DNA of 64,000 bases from Variovorax sp. (lineage in GTDB: Bacteria; Pseudomonadota; Gammaproteobacteria; Burkholderiales; Burkholderiaceae_C), in the NCBI GenBank assembly GCA_025352265.1, contig JANXTS010000041.1, positions 1 through 64,000 of the forward strand. Direction: 5' to 3'. A program made the position numbers and the translations under genes. The notes below the pieces were generated by a model, which saw only the letters and a list, made by a program, of their open reading frames with translations, had not been told where the DNA came from and made no database searches. Shown here piece after piece: positions 33,162-44,332 of this stretch. Each line of letters opens with the position of its first letter. Position 1 is the stretch's first letter.

Positions 33162-34355
33162 TCATTCGGAAAGCGGAATCGGCAAGCCCAGCAATGCGGC
33201 CGCGAAATCCGCGGTGCCACGCACTTCGTCGATGTCGGCGCCGGTGATGTTCAGGTGTCCCATCTTCCGGCCGCGCCGCGCCTCGGTCTTGCCGTAAAGA
33301 TGCAAGTGCACGCCCGACAACGCAAGCACGTCCGCCCACTCCGGCTCCATCGGCTCGTCGGCCGATGGGCTGGCGCTCGCGTTCCTGAACCACAGGTCGC
33401 CCAGCAGGTTGAGCATGACCGTCGGACTGTGTTGGCGCGGCTGCGTCAACGGCAGGCCGGTGAGGGTGCGCACCTGCAACTCGAACTGCGACACGTCGCA
33501 CGCGTCCATTGTGTAGTGGCCGCTGTTGTGCGGGCGCGGCGCCATTTCATTGACCATCAGCGCGCCGTCGGCCAACACGAAGAACTCGACGCACAGCACG
33601 CCGACATAGTCGAGCCCGGTGGCGATCGACTTGGTCGCGGCGATGGCACGCGCCGCCAGATCGGCCGACATGCTGCCTTCATGCACTTCGGTGACGGCGA
33701 GGATGCCGTCGCGGTGCAGATTGCGCTGCGCCGGAAAGTTGACGACCTGGCCGTCGTGCCCGCGCGCGACGATGACCGAGCATTCGAACTCGAGCTGCAG
33801 GCGCTTTTCCAGCACGCACGCCACGCTGCCGGTGTCGGCCCAGGCATCGGCAAGTTCGGCGCGCGTCGTGACGTGGCGCTGGCCCTTGCCGTCGTAGCCG
33901 AGGCGCGCTGTCTTGAGGATGCCGGGAAGCAGGTCGTCGCTCACCGCGTCGAGTTGGTCCGCCGATTCGAGCACTGCGTACGGTGCGTACGGCACGCCGC
34001 AGCGAATGAAGTGCGCCTTCTCGGCGATGCGATCTTGCGCGATGGCGACGGCGGCTGCGGCGGGCGACACGGGCCGCGCGGCTGCGAGGTGGTCGAGTGA
34101 CGGCGCCGGCACGTTTTCGAACTCGGTCGTGATGGCATCGGCCAAACCTGCGAGCCGCGCCAGGCCGTCGATATCGATGTAGTCGGTCTGGATGAAGTGG
34201 TGGCTGACCCGGCCGGCCGGGCTGGCGACGTCGGGGTCGAGCACCACGGTGAAGTAGCCCATGCGCTGTGCCGCATGCACGAACATGCGGGCCAACTGGC
34301 CGCCGCCGAGCACGCCCAGCGTGGCACCGGGCATCAGCGGCAGGCCGCGGATCAC
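33162..34355 (-). CDS. purK: N5-carboxyaminoimidazole ribonucleotide synthase PurK
   Basis: 397 residues from the GTG at 34355, which overlaps the purE stop as GTGA and has GGGAG upstream. The ATP-grasp enzyme begins [20 protein letters not shown]. It contains [15 protein letters not shown] and the metal site [20 protein letters not shown]. It carboxylates AIR with ATP and bicarbonate. An internal ATG seven codons later is possible but lacks a ribosome-binding site. Confidence 0.95.
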   Translation of the reverse strand: MIRGLPLMPGATLGVLGGGQLARMFVHAAQRMGYFTVVLDPDVASPAGRVSHHFIQTDYIDIDGLARLAGLADAITTEFENVPAPSLDHLAAARPVSPAAAAVAIAQDRIAEKAHFIRCGVPYAPYAVLESADQLDAVSDDLLPGILKTARLGYDGKGQRHVTTRAELADAWADTGSVACVLEKRLQLEFECSVIVARGHDGQVVNFPAQRNLHRDGILAVTEVHEGSMSADLAARAIAATKSIATGLDYVGVLCVEFFVLADGALMVNEMAPRPHNSGHYTMDACDVSQFELQVRTLTGLPLTQPRQHSPTVMLNLLGDLWFRNASASPSADEPMEPEWADVLALSGVHLHLYGKTEARRGRKMGHLNITGADIDEVRGTADFAAALLGLPIPLSE

Positions 34356-34879
34356 AGTGCGCTCCCGCCCTGAGGACCTTGCGTCGCAAGCGGCGGCAGC
34401 GTCATTGCCGTGGCCGCTTCGGTCTGCCGCGCCCTGAAGGCGTCGAGCTTCGCGCGCATCGGCGCATCGTTGACCGCCAGCATGGCCACCGCGAAAAGCG
34501 CCGCGTTGGCCGCGCCCGCGTTGCCGATAGCGAAAGTCGCGACCGGCACACCCTTGGGCATCTGCACGATGCTGTAGAGCGAATCCACCCCTTGCAAATG
34601 GCGGCTGGCGACTGGCACGCCCAGTACAGGCACGGTGGTCTTGGCTGCCAGCATGCCCGGCAAATGGGCCGCGCCGCCTGCACCTGCAATGATCGCAACG
34701 AGCCCCCGACCGGCAGCGGCTTCGGCATACGCGAACAGTTCGTCCGGCATGCGATGGGCTGACACCACGCGCGCTTCGTAACGGATGCCGAATTGCACGA
34801 GAATCTCGACCGCGTTGTGCATCGTCTCCCAATCGGAGCTCGAGCCCATCACCACACCGACCTGAATGATTTCGTTCAT
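34352..34879 (-). CDS. purE: N5-CAIR mutase PurE
   Basis: 175 residues with [14 protein letters not shown] at the N-terminus, SAHRMPD for the catalytic histidine and [14 protein letters not shown]. It converts N5-CAIR to CAIR in purine synthesis and is coupled to purK. The start ATG at 34879 is 36 bp from the divergent thioredoxin-TPR gene, so the two share a very compact promoter region. Confidence 0.96.
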   Translation of the reverse strand: MNEIIQVGVVMGSSSDWETMHNAVEILVQFGIRYEARVVSAHRMPDELFAYAEAAAGRGLVAIIAGAGGAAHLPGMLAAKTTVPVLGVPVASRHLQGVDSLYSIVQMPKGVPVATFAIGNAGAANAALFAVAMLAVNDAPMRAKLDAFRARQTEAATAMTLPPLATQGPQGGSAL

Positions 34880-34915
34880 GGTTTCAATTTTACGTTTCAC
34901 ACTTGCGTATTCCCG

Positions 34916-35836
34916 ATGATCGACATCACCCTCGAAAACTTCCAGTCCGAACTCGTCGAAGGTTCGACGCCAATTCCGGTGCTGCTCGACATCTGGGCCG
35001 AATGGTGCGGCCCGTGCAAACAGCTCGGCCCGGTTCTCGAAAAGCTGGAAGCCCAATACGCCGGCCGCTTCCGGCTGGCCAAGCTCGATGCCGACGCGGT
35101 GCCGCAAATCTCGGCGCAGCTAAGTCAGATGTTCGGCGTGCGCAGCATCCCGTTCTGCGTAATGTTCAAGGACGGTCAGCCGGTCGACGGCTTTGTCGGC
35201 GCGCTGCCGGCCGAAAAAATCCGCGAGTTTCTCGACAAGCATGTGCCGGCCGTGGCCGAACTCGAAGCCGCTGAAGAAGAAGACGCAGCCCTGCAGGCGA
35301 TGGCCGAGGGCGACATCGAAGGCGCACTCGAAAAGCTGGAACACGCGGTCGCGACCGATCCGGCCAACGACGATGCCCGCTTCGACTTCGTAAAGCTGTT
35401 GCTGCAGGAAGGCCGCACCGATGAAGCGAAGGTCGCCTTCGCACCGGTCATCGAAAAAACCACCTCGGTGCGCCGTTTCGATGCGCTGCAACGCTGGATG
35501 TCGGCGATTGATTTCGCGGCGCCGCCGGTCGGCGAGTTGCGCCAGGCCGCCGAGTTCGATTCGAAGATCGCCGCCAACAAGCGCGACTTCGAAGCCCGCT
35601 TCGGCCGTGCCCAGGTGCTCATGGCCGAACAGCGCTGGACCGAGGCGATGGACGAGCTGCTCGACATCCTCATGCGAGACAAGACCTGGAGCGAAGAACT
35701 CGCCCGCAAGACATACATCGCCATCCTCGAATTGATCGAGCCACCGCGGGTGAAGGTCGCCGACGGGCAGATTCCACCCGTCGATCCAACGGTGGCGACC
35801 TATCGGCGCCGCCTGAGCAGCGTGATCCTCAGCTGA
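34916..35836 (+). CDS. cnoX: Thioredoxin-TPR co-chaperone (CnoX/YbbN family)
   Basis: 306 residues. Residues 1-110 are a thioredoxin domain with the active site [19 protein letters not shown], followed by tetratricopeptide-like helices ([20 protein letters not shown] and onward). CnoX protects proteins from chlorine-induced aggregation and passes them to GroEL or DnaK. In E. coli the CxxC is degenerate; here CGPC is intact, so a redox function is likely. I start at the ATG at 34916 because the thioredoxin fold begins directly after it. Confidence 0.9.
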   Translation: MIDITLENFQSELVEGSTPIPVLLDIWAEWCGPCKQLGPVLEKLEAQYAGRFRLAKLDADAVPQISAQLSQMFGVRSIPFCVMFKDGQPVDGFVGALPAEKIREFLDKHVPAVAELEAAEEEDAALQAMAEGDIEGALEKLEHAVATDPANDDARFDFVKLLLQEGRTDEAKVAFAPVIEKTTSVRRFDALQRWMSAIDFAAPPVGELRQAAEFDSKIAANKRDFEARFGRAQVLMAEQRWTEAMDELLDILMRDKTWSEELARKTYIAILELIEPPRVKVADGQIPPVDPTVATYRRRLSSVILS

Positions 35837-35852
35837 AAGCGGAACCTTCGCC

Positions 35853-36308
35853 ATGCGCCTCTCGATGATTCGTCTCGCACGCCTTTCCATCGCAACGTTG
35901 ATGCTTGCTGCCGTCGGCGCTTGCGGCAGCGGTATCAGCCTCGACGAGCCGATCGAAGGGCCTTCGTGGTTGCTGGTGCAGCTTGGCGATCAACCCGTAG
36001 GAGCAGGCGGCGATCCGCGGCGCGATGCGCAAATCGTGTTCGACCAAAGCAGCGGCCGGGTCAGCGGTTCGGGCGGTTGCAATCGCTTTTCCGGCGCCTT
36101 TACGCGGACCGGCAGTCAACTGCAGATTTCGCAATTGGGAGCGACCAAGATGGCGTGCCTGGATGGCGCACGCACCACCAATGAGATGCAGTTCTTGCAG
36201 GCTCTGCAGACGACTGCGAGCTACCGGCTGAATGCGCCGGGCCGGATGCTGCTGATCGACGCAGGCGGACAGACGCTGGCCACGTTGACAGGCGCCACGG
36301 CGCGCTGA
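35853..36308 (+). CDS. META-domain (HslJ-like) lipoprotein
   Basis: 151 residues. A lipoprotein signal ends AAVGAC with Cys24. The META domain follows, with GSGGCNRFSGAFTRTGSQLQ and LGATKMACLDGARTTNEMQF as its two conserved blocks. HslJ-type proteins sit in the outer membrane and have been linked to heat and novobiocin tolerance in E. coli; the molecular role is not settled. It lies 16 bases after the chaperone gene and is probably co-transcribed. Confidence 0.88.
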   Translation: MRLSMIRLARLSIATLMLAAVGACGSGISLDEPIEGPSWLLVQLGDQPVGAGGDPRRDAQIVFDQSSGRVSGSGGCNRFSGAFTRTGSQLQISQLGATKMACLDGARTTNEMQFLQALQTTASYRLNAPGRMLLIDAGGQTLATLTGATAR

Positions 36309-36330
36309 GTCCGCGCGACCGGCCCGCCGT

Positions 36331-37236
36331 TCAGCCGGTCAGCCGCTGCAGCGCTTCGCGGTACTTCGCCGCCGTCTTTTCGATGACCTCGGCCGGCAGA
36401 CGCGGCGCCGGAGGCGTCTTGTCCCAGGGCTTGCCGTTGATGCGGGTCGCTTCCAGCCAGTCCCGCACGAACTGCTTGTCGTAGCTTGGCGGATTGGTGC
36501 CTGCAGCGAACGCCGCCTCGTAGCCTTCGATGGGCCAGTAGCGCGAGCTGTCGGGTGTCAGCACTTCGTCCATGAGCACCAGCGTGCCGGCTTCGTCCAG
36601 ACCGAACTCGAACTTGGTATCGGCAATGATCATTCCCTTGCCGAGTGCGATGGCAGCGGCCGCTTCGTAAATAGCGATGCTGGTTTCGCGAATCTGTTGC
36701 GCCATCAATGGACCGACAACCTCGACCACGCGGTCATAGCTGATGTTCTCGTCATGCTCGCCCGCAGCCGCTTTGGCGGCCGGCGTGAAGATCGGCCGCG
36801 GCAGCTTGCTCGCGTTGCGCAACCCCGAAGGTAGAGGCACGCCGCACACCGCCTGGTTCTCCTGATATTCCTTCCAGCCGCTGCCAGCGAGGTAGCCGCG
36901 AACAACCGCCTCGACCGGTATCGGCTTCAGGCGCTTGACCAGCATCGAGCGGTCTTTCACCTGCGCCACCTCGTCAGGCGTAACGACGCTTTCAGGCGCC
37001 TCGCCGGTCAGGTGATTCGGGCACAGATGGCCGAGTCGATCGAACCACCACAGCGCCATTTGCGTGAGGATGGCGCCCTTGCCCGGGATCGGCTCGCCCA
37101 TGATCACGTCGAACGCCGAAAGCCGGTCGCTCGCCACCATCAGGATGCGGTCGTCGCCCACCGCATAGTTGTCGCGCACCTTGCCGCGCGCGAGCAGGGG
37201 CAGGCTCTGGATGGAGGAAGTGTGGACGGTGGTCAT
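36331..37236 (-). CDS. purC: SAICAR synthetase PurC
   Basis: 301 residues, the long PurC form found in proteobacteria and yeast. It includes [20 protein letters not shown] near the N-terminus, [14 protein letters not shown]-type sequence ([14 protein letters not shown]) and [20 protein letters not shown]. It joins aspartate to CAIR. It lies behind the aldolase gene but after a strong terminator, so it must have its own promoter in 37237-37307. Confidence 0.96.
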   Translation of the reverse strand: MTTVHTSSIQSLPLLARGKVRDNYAVGDDRILMVASDRLSAFDVIMGEPIPGKGAILTQMALWWFDRLGHLCPNHLTGEAPESVVTPDEVAQVKDRSMLVKRLKPIPVEAVVRGYLAGSGWKEYQENQAVCGVPLPSGLRNASKLPRPIFTPAAKAAAGEHDENISYDRVVEVVGPLMAQQIRETSIAIYEAAAAIALGKGMIIADTKFEFGLDEAGTLVLMDEVLTPDSSRYWPIEGYEAAFAAGTNPPSYDKQFVRDWLEATRINGKPWDKTPPAPRLPAEVIEKTAAKYREALQRLTG

Positions 37237-37307
37237 GGGCGGATGCGGTGCAAAAACGGTACGGCGACGCGCCGGAATAATTCAGTGAAATCGAATTGTG
37301 CGCGCAG

Positions 37308-37331
37308 AAAAAAGCCACCGCGAACGGTGGC
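37308..37331 (-). terminator. Rho-independent terminator of the aldolase gene
   Basis: On the minus strand a perfect 7-bp stem GCCACCG-TTCG-CGGTGGC is followed directly by six T residues. It stands 40 bases after the aldolase stop codon. It is the clearest intrinsic terminator in the window. Confidence 0.9.
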
Positions 37332-37370
37332 TGACGTTGCAGGCCGCGGCGGCGCCCTGCCGTCTTTGGC

Positions 37371-38258
37371 TCAGCCGATCGATGCGCGGTAAATCGACTC
37401 GATGGCAGCGTCCAGCGCGCTGTTGAAGTCAGCGTCGGACTGCTGCGCGCTCAGGCCTTCGGTCAGCGCACGGCTGAAACTTGCGATGACGCCGGGGTTG
37501 CGCAGCAAACGCGCATTGGCTTTGTCACGCTCGTACCCGCCCGACAGCGCCACCACCCGCACCACCTGCGGATGAGCGACGAGTTCCTTGTAGAAACCGT
37601 CGATCGTTGGGAGAGTCAGCTTGAGCATGACCTTGGTGGACGAAGGCAGCGCATTCAGGCGCTCGATGAAGCCCTTCTTCAAGATGGCTTCCGCCTGTTC
37701 CTTATCGGCGGCACCGATCGAGACTTCGGGCTCCAGGATCGGCATCAGACCGGCCTTCAGGATCTGCAGGCCGACGGCAAACTGCTGGTCCAGCACGGCA
37801 GCGATGCCTTTTTCATTGGCGCCGTTGACCACCGAGCGCATCTTGGTACCAAAGACGCCTTTGCCAGCGGCGCGGTCGAGAAGTGCGTCGAGTTCAGGCA
37901 TCGCCTTCATGAGCTGCACGCCGTCGACTTCGTTCGCCAGGCCCTTGTCGACCTTGAGGAACGACACGACCTGCTTTCGCATCCAGAGGTATTCGGCCGA
38001 GTCGACGCCGTCGATCTGACGGTCCATCGTGGCCTCGAACAGGATGGCGCCGAGCACGCGACGGCCGTCGAACGCCGGGCTGGTGACGATGCGGGTGCGC
38101 ATCGCGTGTACCAGGTCGTACATCTCGGCGTCGCCCTTGTACGCACTCTCTTCGATGCCGTACAGCTTGAGCGCCTTCGGTGTGCTGCCGCCGCTTTGAT
38201 CGAGTGCGGCAATGAAGCCCTTGCCTCGGCTGACCTTGTCGAGTTGTTCGTGATTCAC
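37371..38258 (-). CDS. fba: Fructose-bisphosphate aldolase, class I
   Basis: 295 residues from the GTG at 38258. The N-terminus VNHEQLDKVSRGKGFIAALD followed by QSGGSTPKALKLYG matches the short bacterial class I aldolases of the Staphylococcus type in both length and sequence. The Schiff-base lysine should be in VMLKLTLPTIDGFY or nearby. It cleaves fructose 1,6-bisphosphate without a metal ion. The open frame extends 36 codons upstream but has no family match. AAGAGAG is upstream of the GTG. A single-gene unit is likely, with its own promoter and terminator. Confidence 0.93.
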   Translation of the reverse strand: MNHEQLDKVSRGKGFIAALDQSGGSTPKALKLYGIEESAYKGDAEMYDLVHAMRTRIVTSPAFDGRRVLGAILFEATMDRQIDGVDSAEYLWMRKQVVSFLKVDKGLANEVDGVQLMKAMPELDALLDRAAGKGVFGTKMRSVVNGANEKGIAAVLDQQFAVGLQILKAGLMPILEPEVSIGAADKEQAEAILKKGFIERLNALPSSTKVMLKLTLPTIDGFYKELVAHPQVVRVVALSGGYERDKANARLLRNPGVIASFSRALTEGLSAQQSDADFNSALDAAIESIYRASIG

Positions 38259-38310
38259 TGCGTCGCTCTCTTGTTCAAGCCGTGGCACGGCGGTATTTGG
38301 ATGATGAAAG

Positions 38311-38316
38311 ATTGTA
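38311..38316 (-). promoter_or_regulatory. Possible -10 box of the aldolase gene
   Basis: On the minus strand TACAAT lies about 53 bases upstream of the GTG start, within an AT-rich patch of the 117-bp gap. The -35 region is poor, so this is only a suggestion. Confidence 0.3.
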
Positions 38317-38375
38317 ATGATGGCCCGTTCCGCGCCTGTCCGCCATGATGCCGCGGCTGGCGACGGCAAACAAAC

Positions 38376-39326
38376 TCAATTGCCGCTCGGCGCGCGCGCA
38401 CCGACGTCTGCCAAGGCTGCAGAAACCGCCGACGCTGGTACCGAACCCACGAAATCCATGATCGGCGGAAGCACCGGACCGCCCAGCCATTGCAGCGGCT
38501 TGGCGACCGCACCGATCAGCGTGATGTGGCTCAGGTCGTTGAACTCGTGAAGCTCGACCGGCACCCCGACCGCACGTAACCGGCTCGCCATTTGCTCGGT
38601 GTTTTGCACGTAGTCGACCAGCTTGTCCTTGGTCGTCGCGATCAGCAGCGTGCGCGGTGCAGCGGCCGAGACGTGCGCCATGGGTTGCGAATCCGGCGGC
38701 GTGCCCGGCCAGTTGAAGGCGGCCTTCACCTGCGGGTCGATGGGCGGGAGAAAGTCGAACGGCCCGGCCAGTGCGATCCATCCGGCCAGCTGTTTAGGGC
38801 TGGCGCCGACATCAGCCAGCCAGCGGCCGTCGAGCGCGACCATGGCCGCGTTGTAACCGCCCGAGCTGTGGCCCATCACGTAGACCTTCTTTGGATCGGC
38901 GCCCAGCCGCGCCGCATTGTCGAGGGCCCATTTGGTGGCCAGCGCACTGTCTTGCACAAACACGGGGTATCGAAAGTCAGGCGACAGACCATAGTCCGGA
39001 ATCACCGCCGTCACGCCCCGCGCGGCCAGCGCCTCGCCGACGAACTTGTACATGGCCCGCTCTCCGCTGCTCCAGGTGCCGCCATAAAAGAACACGACGA
39101 GCGGCCGCGCGCCGTTCGCCGCCATCGCAGGCGCCAGCGGCTTGTAGATATCGAGACGCTGACGCGCCGCGGCGCCGTAAGCCACGTCTCCTTCGAACCG
39201 GTAGGTGCTCGTTGGCACCAACCCATTGACGATCTTGACCGGAGAACAAGCCGCCAACAAGGCGGTGAGCAGCGCTGCGAGCACGACGCAACCCAGGGAG
39301 CGCAATGGCAAAAGAGTGAAGTTCAT
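38376..39326 (-). CDS. Alpha/beta-hydrolase (esterase) lipoprotein
   Basis: 316 residues. A lipoprotein signal ends LLAAC at Cys27. The enzyme has the oxyanion loop VVFFYGGTWSSGER, the nucleophile elbow GHSSGGYNAA and a late His in NDLSHITLIG, giving a complete BD-FAE/carboxylesterase-type triad. It should hydrolyse esters on the periplasmic side of a membrane; the substrate is unknown. I chose the ATG at 39326 because it begins a proper lipoprotein signal peptide; the longer frame runs into the intergenic repeat. Confidence 0.88.
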   Translation of the reverse strand: MNFTLLPLRSLGCVVLAALLTALLAACSPVKIVNGLVPTSTYRFEGDVAYGAAARQRLDIYKPLAPAMAANGARPLVVFFYGGTWSSGERAMYKFVGEALAARGVTAVIPDYGLSPDFRYPVFVQDSALATKWALDNAARLGADPKKVYVMGHSSGGYNAAMVALDGRWLADVGASPKQLAGWIALAGPFDFLPPIDPQVKAAFNWPGTPPDSQPMAHVSAAAPRTLLIATTKDKLVDYVQNTEQMASRLRAVGVPVELHEFNDLSHITLIGAVAKPLQWLGGPVLPPIMDFVGSVPASAVSAALADVGARAPSGN

Positions 39327-39420
39327 GGGGCATGTACGCAGAACAACGCGCACTAGTTTCGAAAGGTGCGTGAGCGTGCACATTTCTGCGCTCCAGATCG
39401 GTAGGACGCCCTTCCAGAGA

Positions 39421-39513
39421 CACCGCGGAACTGGCTTCGCCAGGCCGCTGGTGTCGCCCCCGGCAGGGGGCGGGAGTCGCGACACGCAGTGCGCAGCGAC
39501 CTGGGGGCGAGCA
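39421..39513 (-). repeat. Structured intergenic repeat-like element after pyk
   Basis: A run of hairpins fills the gap between pyk and the esterase gene. TGGC-TTC-GCCA is at 39432-39442. CGCCCCC-GGCA-GGGGGCG at 39455-39472 is a perfect 7-bp stem, and GTCGC at 39477 pairs with GCGAC near 39498. A final GGGGGCGA can also pair with TCGCCCCC. I recall similar elements scattered between genes in Comamonadaceae genomes. Only this copy was seen here. It may end pyk transcription or protect the mRNA 3' end. Confidence 0.55.
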
Positions 39514-39514
39514 A

Positions 39515-40969
39515 CTAGCTAGCGATGCAGATTTTCAGCATGTTGGTGCCGCCCGGCGCGCCCATCGGTTCGCCGCAAGTGATCGCATACACATCTCCGC
39601 TCTGCACGATCCCGCGCTGCTTCAGATGCGCTTCGGCTTGTTCCAGTGCGGTGTCGCGATCGGTCTGCGAATCCATCAGCAACGGCCGTACGTTGCGGTA
39701 CAGCGCCAGCTTGCGCTGCGTCGCCAGCCGCGAGGTCAGCGCGTACATGGGGATATGCGCGCGATGGCGGCTCATCCAGAGCAGCGTCGAGCCCGACTCG
39801 GTCAAAGCGACGATGGCCTTGGCGCCCAAGTGATGTGCGGTGAAAAGCGCGCCCATCGCGATCGACTGATCGATGCGCGTGTAGTTCTTGCCGCTGAAGT
39901 CGGCGTCGAGCTGCAGGTCTTCGGCAGCCTCGGCGGCCTCGCAGATGCGGCTCATCTCCTGCACGGTCTCCAACGGGTAGCGACCCGACGCCGTCTCGGC
40001 CGACAGCATCACAGCATCCGTACCGTCGAGCACCGCGTTGGCCACGTCGCTCACCTCGGCGCGGGTCGGGACGGGGTTGGTGATCATCGACTCCATCATC
40101 TGGGTGGCGGTGATGACGACCTTGTCCAGCTCGCGTGCCATGCGAATCATTTTTTTCTGCAGCGCCGGCACCGCCGCGTTGCCGACCTCGACCGCCAGGT
40201 CGCCGCGCGCCACCATGATGCCGTCGCTGGCACGGATGATTTCTTCCAGCTTGGGAATGGCTTCGGCACGCTCGATCTTGGCGATCATGCCGGGGCGATG
40301 GCCGTACTCGGAACCGGCCACGTTGCATAACTGGCGCGCCATTTCCATGTCGGTGGCGTTCTTGGGAAAGCTCACCGCCACGTAGTCGGCCTGGAAGCTC
40401 ATCGCGGTCTTGATGTCTTCCATGTCCTTGGCAGTCAGCGCTGGCGCGGTCAGTCCGCCGCCCTGCTTGTTGATGCCCTTGTTGTTCGACAGCTCGCCGC
40501 CGAGCTTGACGGTGGTCATGACCAGCTCGCCCTTGACCGCATCGACCACGAGCACGATCAGACCATCGTTCAGCAGCAGCCTGTCGCCCGGTTTGACGTC
40601 CCGCGGCAGGTCTTTGTAGTCGAGACCGACGCCGTCGATGTCGCCCGGCTCCGTGCGCGCCGCATCGAGGACGAACTTGGCGCCCGGCTCCAGAAAGACC
40701 TTGCCTTCGGCAAACTTGCCGACGCGGATTTTCGGGCCCTGCAGGTCGGCCATGATCGCCACCTCACGCCCGGTCTTGCGTGCCGCCTCGCGCACCATCG
40801 CCGCCCGGTTGATGTGGTCCTGCGCCGTGCCATGGCTGAAGTTCAGCCGCACCACGCTGACCTTGTTCAGAATCATCTGCTCGAGGATCTCGGGCGTGTT
40901 GGAGGCCGGACCAAGTGTGGCGACGATCTTGGTGGCGTGGCGGGGAACGCGGGGGGCGGGAGTGTTCAT
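39515..40969 (-). CDS. pyk: Pyruvate kinase
   Basis: 484 residues. Landmarks are TKIVATLGPASNTPEILEQM at the N-terminus, MADLQGPKIRVG, the catalytic IAKIERAEAIPKLEEIIRAS and GIMVARGDLAVEVG. It makes pyruvate and ATP from phosphoenolpyruvate. It follows pgk by 51 bases on the same strand, an unusual pairing of two substrate-level phosphorylation steps that is common in this bacterial group. Confidence 0.97.
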   Translation of the reverse strand: MNTPAPRVPRHATKIVATLGPASNTPEILEQMILNKVSVVRLNFSHGTAQDHINRAAMVREAARKTGREVAIMADLQGPKIRVGKFAEGKVFLEPGAKFVLDAARTEPGDIDGVGLDYKDLPRDVKPGDRLLLNDGLIVLVVDAVKGELVMTTVKLGGELSNNKGINKQGGGLTAPALTAKDMEDIKTAMSFQADYVAVSFPKNATDMEMARQLCNVAGSEYGHRPGMIAKIERAEAIPKLEEIIRASDGIMVARGDLAVEVGNAAVPALQKKMIRMARELDKVVITATQMMESMITNPVPTRAEVSDVANAVLDGTDAVMLSAETASGRYPLETVQEMSRICEAAEAAEDLQLDADFSGKNYTRIDQSIAMGALFTAHHLGAKAIVALTESGSTLLWMSRHRAHIPMYALTSRLATQRKLALYRNVRPLLMDSQTDRDTALEQAEAHLKQRGIVQSGDVYAITCGEPMGAPGGTNMLKICIAS

Positions 40970-41020
40970 GGGCTTGTCTCGTGTTGTCGTTGTTGGTTGT
41001 AAGTTGTTCGTTTTTCCGGA

Positions 41021-42214
<1,194 letters not shown>

Positions 42215-42258
42215 AGGCCGATTCTAGGAGTCGCCCATGGCGGCGTCGGATTCGAAAG

Positions 42259-42609
42259 CTACCAGCCAAGCCAGAGATGCAACGGCAAATACACCGCCAT
42301 GCCGACGAGCATCGTGCCCAGCACGCCGTGCTTCCAGAAGTAATACGCGCCGCCAGCAATCGCGGCGTAGATGCGAGCATCGTGCAAGGTGGTCACCAGG
42401 TGGCCTTGCGACATGACGATTTCGGGCGCGATCACCGCCGCCAGCGCAGCGACGGGCGCGTAGTGCAGCGCGCGATGCGCCCAATCGGGCAGCCCCCACG
42501 GCCGGTCGAGAATGAAGAAGAAACAGCGCGTGACGACCGTGACGCATGCGAGGCCGACGATGATGGCCATCGTGCCGATGTCGGTGCCCAGAAACGAGAA
42601 GCCGGCCAT
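42259..42609 (-). CDS. azlD: AzlD-family membrane protein, small subunit of branched-chain amino acid exporter
   Basis: 116 residues with about four hydrophobic segments. The core VTVVTRCFFFILDRPWGLPD, then RALHYAPVAALAAVIAPEIV, is the AzlD pattern. With AzlC it forms a small amino acid exporter of the AzlCD/YgaZH type. The ATG overlaps the azlC stop as TGATG, so it is translationally coupled. Confidence 0.9.
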   Translation of the reverse strand: MAGFSFLGTDIGTMAIIVGLACVTVVTRCFFFILDRPWGLPDWAHRALHYAPVAALAAVIAPEIVMSQGHLVTTLHDARIYAAIAGGAYYFWKHGVLGTMLVGMAVYLPLHLWLGW

Positions 42610-43349
42610 CAGGTGTCGTCCTCTGCGCTCGGGTCGAGCCCCAACTGTTTCTCCAGCCAGAAGCACAGCAGTACTGCGACGCCGATGCCGACCACGATGT
42701 TGAGCTTGAGCGGCAACGCATAGGCCGCGACGGCAGTGGCGCCAGCGATCAGCGCGGCCAGCACACGCAGCCTGGTTGTCGCCATCGAACACAAGATACC
42801 GACCAGGCTAAGCACGCCGGCGAAAGCCAGGCCCCACGACTGCGGGATCAATTTAGCGAGAAAGACCCCGAGCAGGCTCATGCCCATCCAGGACGACCAA
42901 GTCATGAAGTAGCCGCCCGCGAGGTACGCCTCCTGGCCGATCTGTTCGGCCGGCGTGGTCGGAGGCGCCGGATACTTGCGGGTGAACATCACGTAGCTCA
43001 GGTCGGCCGTGAGATAGCCGTGCGTCATGCGGCGCCAACGCGGCATGTGCATCAAGTAAGGACGCAGGTGAAGGCTGAACACGACGAAGCGCAGGTTGAC
43101 GCAAAAACCCGTCGCAAGAATGACCCACGCTGGGGCCCCGGCCGCGAGCAGCGGAATCGCCGCGAGTTGCGAGCTTCCGGCGTAGACGAGTAGCGTCATC
43201 GCGACCGATTCGATCAGGCTCATGTCGGACTTGACCATGGCCACGCCGGTCATCAGGCCCCAGGCGCCGATGCCGAGCGCGAGCGGCGCCATGTTGCGGG
43301 CAGCTTCGCGAAACTCGGGCTGGCGTCGGATCGACGGGAGAAAGAACAT
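42609..43349 (-). CDS. azlC: AzlC-family permease, large subunit of branched-chain amino acid exporter
   Basis: 246 residues, strongly hydrophobic. AMTLLVYAGSSQLAAIPLLA and NLRFVVFSLHLRPYL are the conserved AzlC blocks. It is the large subunit of the exporter and is coupled to fmt upstream and azlD downstream by TGATG overlaps. Confidence 0.92.
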   Translation of the reverse strand: MFFLPSIRRQPEFREAARNMAPLALGIGAWGLMTGVAMVKSDMSLIESVAMTLLVYAGSSQLAAIPLLAAGAPAWVILATGFCVNLRFVVFSLHLRPYLMHMPRWRRMTHGYLTADLSYVMFTRKYPAPPTTPAEQIGQEAYLAGGYFMTWSSWMGMSLLGVFLAKLIPQSWGLAFAGVLSLVGILCSMATTRLRVLAALIAGATAVAAYALPLKLNIVVGIGVAVLLCFWLEKQLGLDPSAEDDT

Positions 43350-44332
43350 CAGCCGCCGAAAACCCGGCCGGGCTGGATGTTGAAGCCGCGCAGGAAGTCC
43401 GCTGCCGGCAGGCGCTTGCCGCCCGCGCGTTGCAGTTCGGTCAACAGCACGATGCCGTCGGCGACCGCCACGGCAATGCCGGTAGGCGTTACGGCGACAA
43501 CGGTGCCGGGCACTTGGCTGACTGTGGCGGTCACATCATTCGCGTGCGGCGGCTGCACTTGTGCTGCCCATAGCTTGATCGACTCGCCGCCCAGCACAGT
43601 GGTGGCACCTGGAAACGGATCGAAGGCGCGGATGCGGCGCGCGATGGCCGAGGCGGGTTGCGTCCAATCGACCGCGGCCTCGTGCTTTTCGACCTTGTAC
43701 GCATAGGTCGTGCCCTCATCGGGCTGCGGCGTCGGGGTCAGCGTACCGGCCTCGGCGCGGCGCAGCACGTCGATGATCAGCCGCCCGCCAAGTTCGGCCA
43801 GCCGGTCGTGCAATCGTGCGGTGCTGTCGTCGCCGATGTCGATCGCCTCGACCTGCAGCATGGCGCCGGTGTCGAGGCCGACGTCCATCTGCATGATGGT
43901 GATGCCGGTCTGCATGTCGCCTGCTTCGACGGAGCGGTGAATTGGAGCCGCGCCGCGCCAGCGCGGCAGCAAGCTCGCATGAATGTTGAGGCAGCCGAGG
44001 CGCGGCACATCGAGCACCCATTGCGGCAGGATCAGTCCGTAGGCGGCGACCACCATCACGTCGGCTTGCGCGGCTTCAAGGGTGGCGCGTGCAGCGAGGG
44101 CGTCGTCGGGATACTTGCCGTCGACGCGCAGGCTGCGCGGTTGCGCGACGGGCCAGCCGCGCTGCAAAGCCAGTTGCTTGACCGCGGACGACTGAAGTCT
44201 CATGCCGCGGCCGGCCGGGCGATCGGGCTGCGTCAGCACCAACGCGATCTCGAAACCCGCTGCGGCAATGGCGTCGAGCGCGACGCGTGCGAACTCGGGC
44301 GTGCCCGCAAAAACGATGCGCAGGTTGCTCAC
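43349..44332 (-). CDS. fmt: Methionyl-tRNA formyltransferase
   Basis: 327 residues from the GTG at 44332. [20 protein letters not shown] opens the protein; [20 protein letters not shown] and [20 protein letters not shown] hold the catalytic Asn-His-Asp region with the SLLPxxRG loop. The C-terminal anticodon-type domain follows from about residue 207. It formylates initiator Met-tRNA and works upstream of Def. The GTG overlaps the stop of the lipoprotein gene as GTGA. Confidence 0.96.
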   Translation of the reverse strand: MSNLRIVFAGTPEFARVALDAIAAAGFEIALVLTQPDRPAGRGMRLQSSAVKQLALQRGWPVAQPRSLRVDGKYPDDALAARATLEAAQADVMVVAAYGLILPQWVLDVPRLGCLNIHASLLPRWRGAAPIHRSVEAGDMQTGITIMQMDVGLDTGAMLQVEAIDIGDDSTARLHDRLAELGGRLIIDVLRRAEAGTLTPTPQPDEGTTYAYKVEKHEAAVDWTQPASAIARRIRAFDPFPGATTVLGGESIKLWAAQVQPPHANDVTATVSQVPGTVVAVTPTGIAVAVADGIVLLTELQRAGGKRLPAADFLRGFNIQPGRVFGG

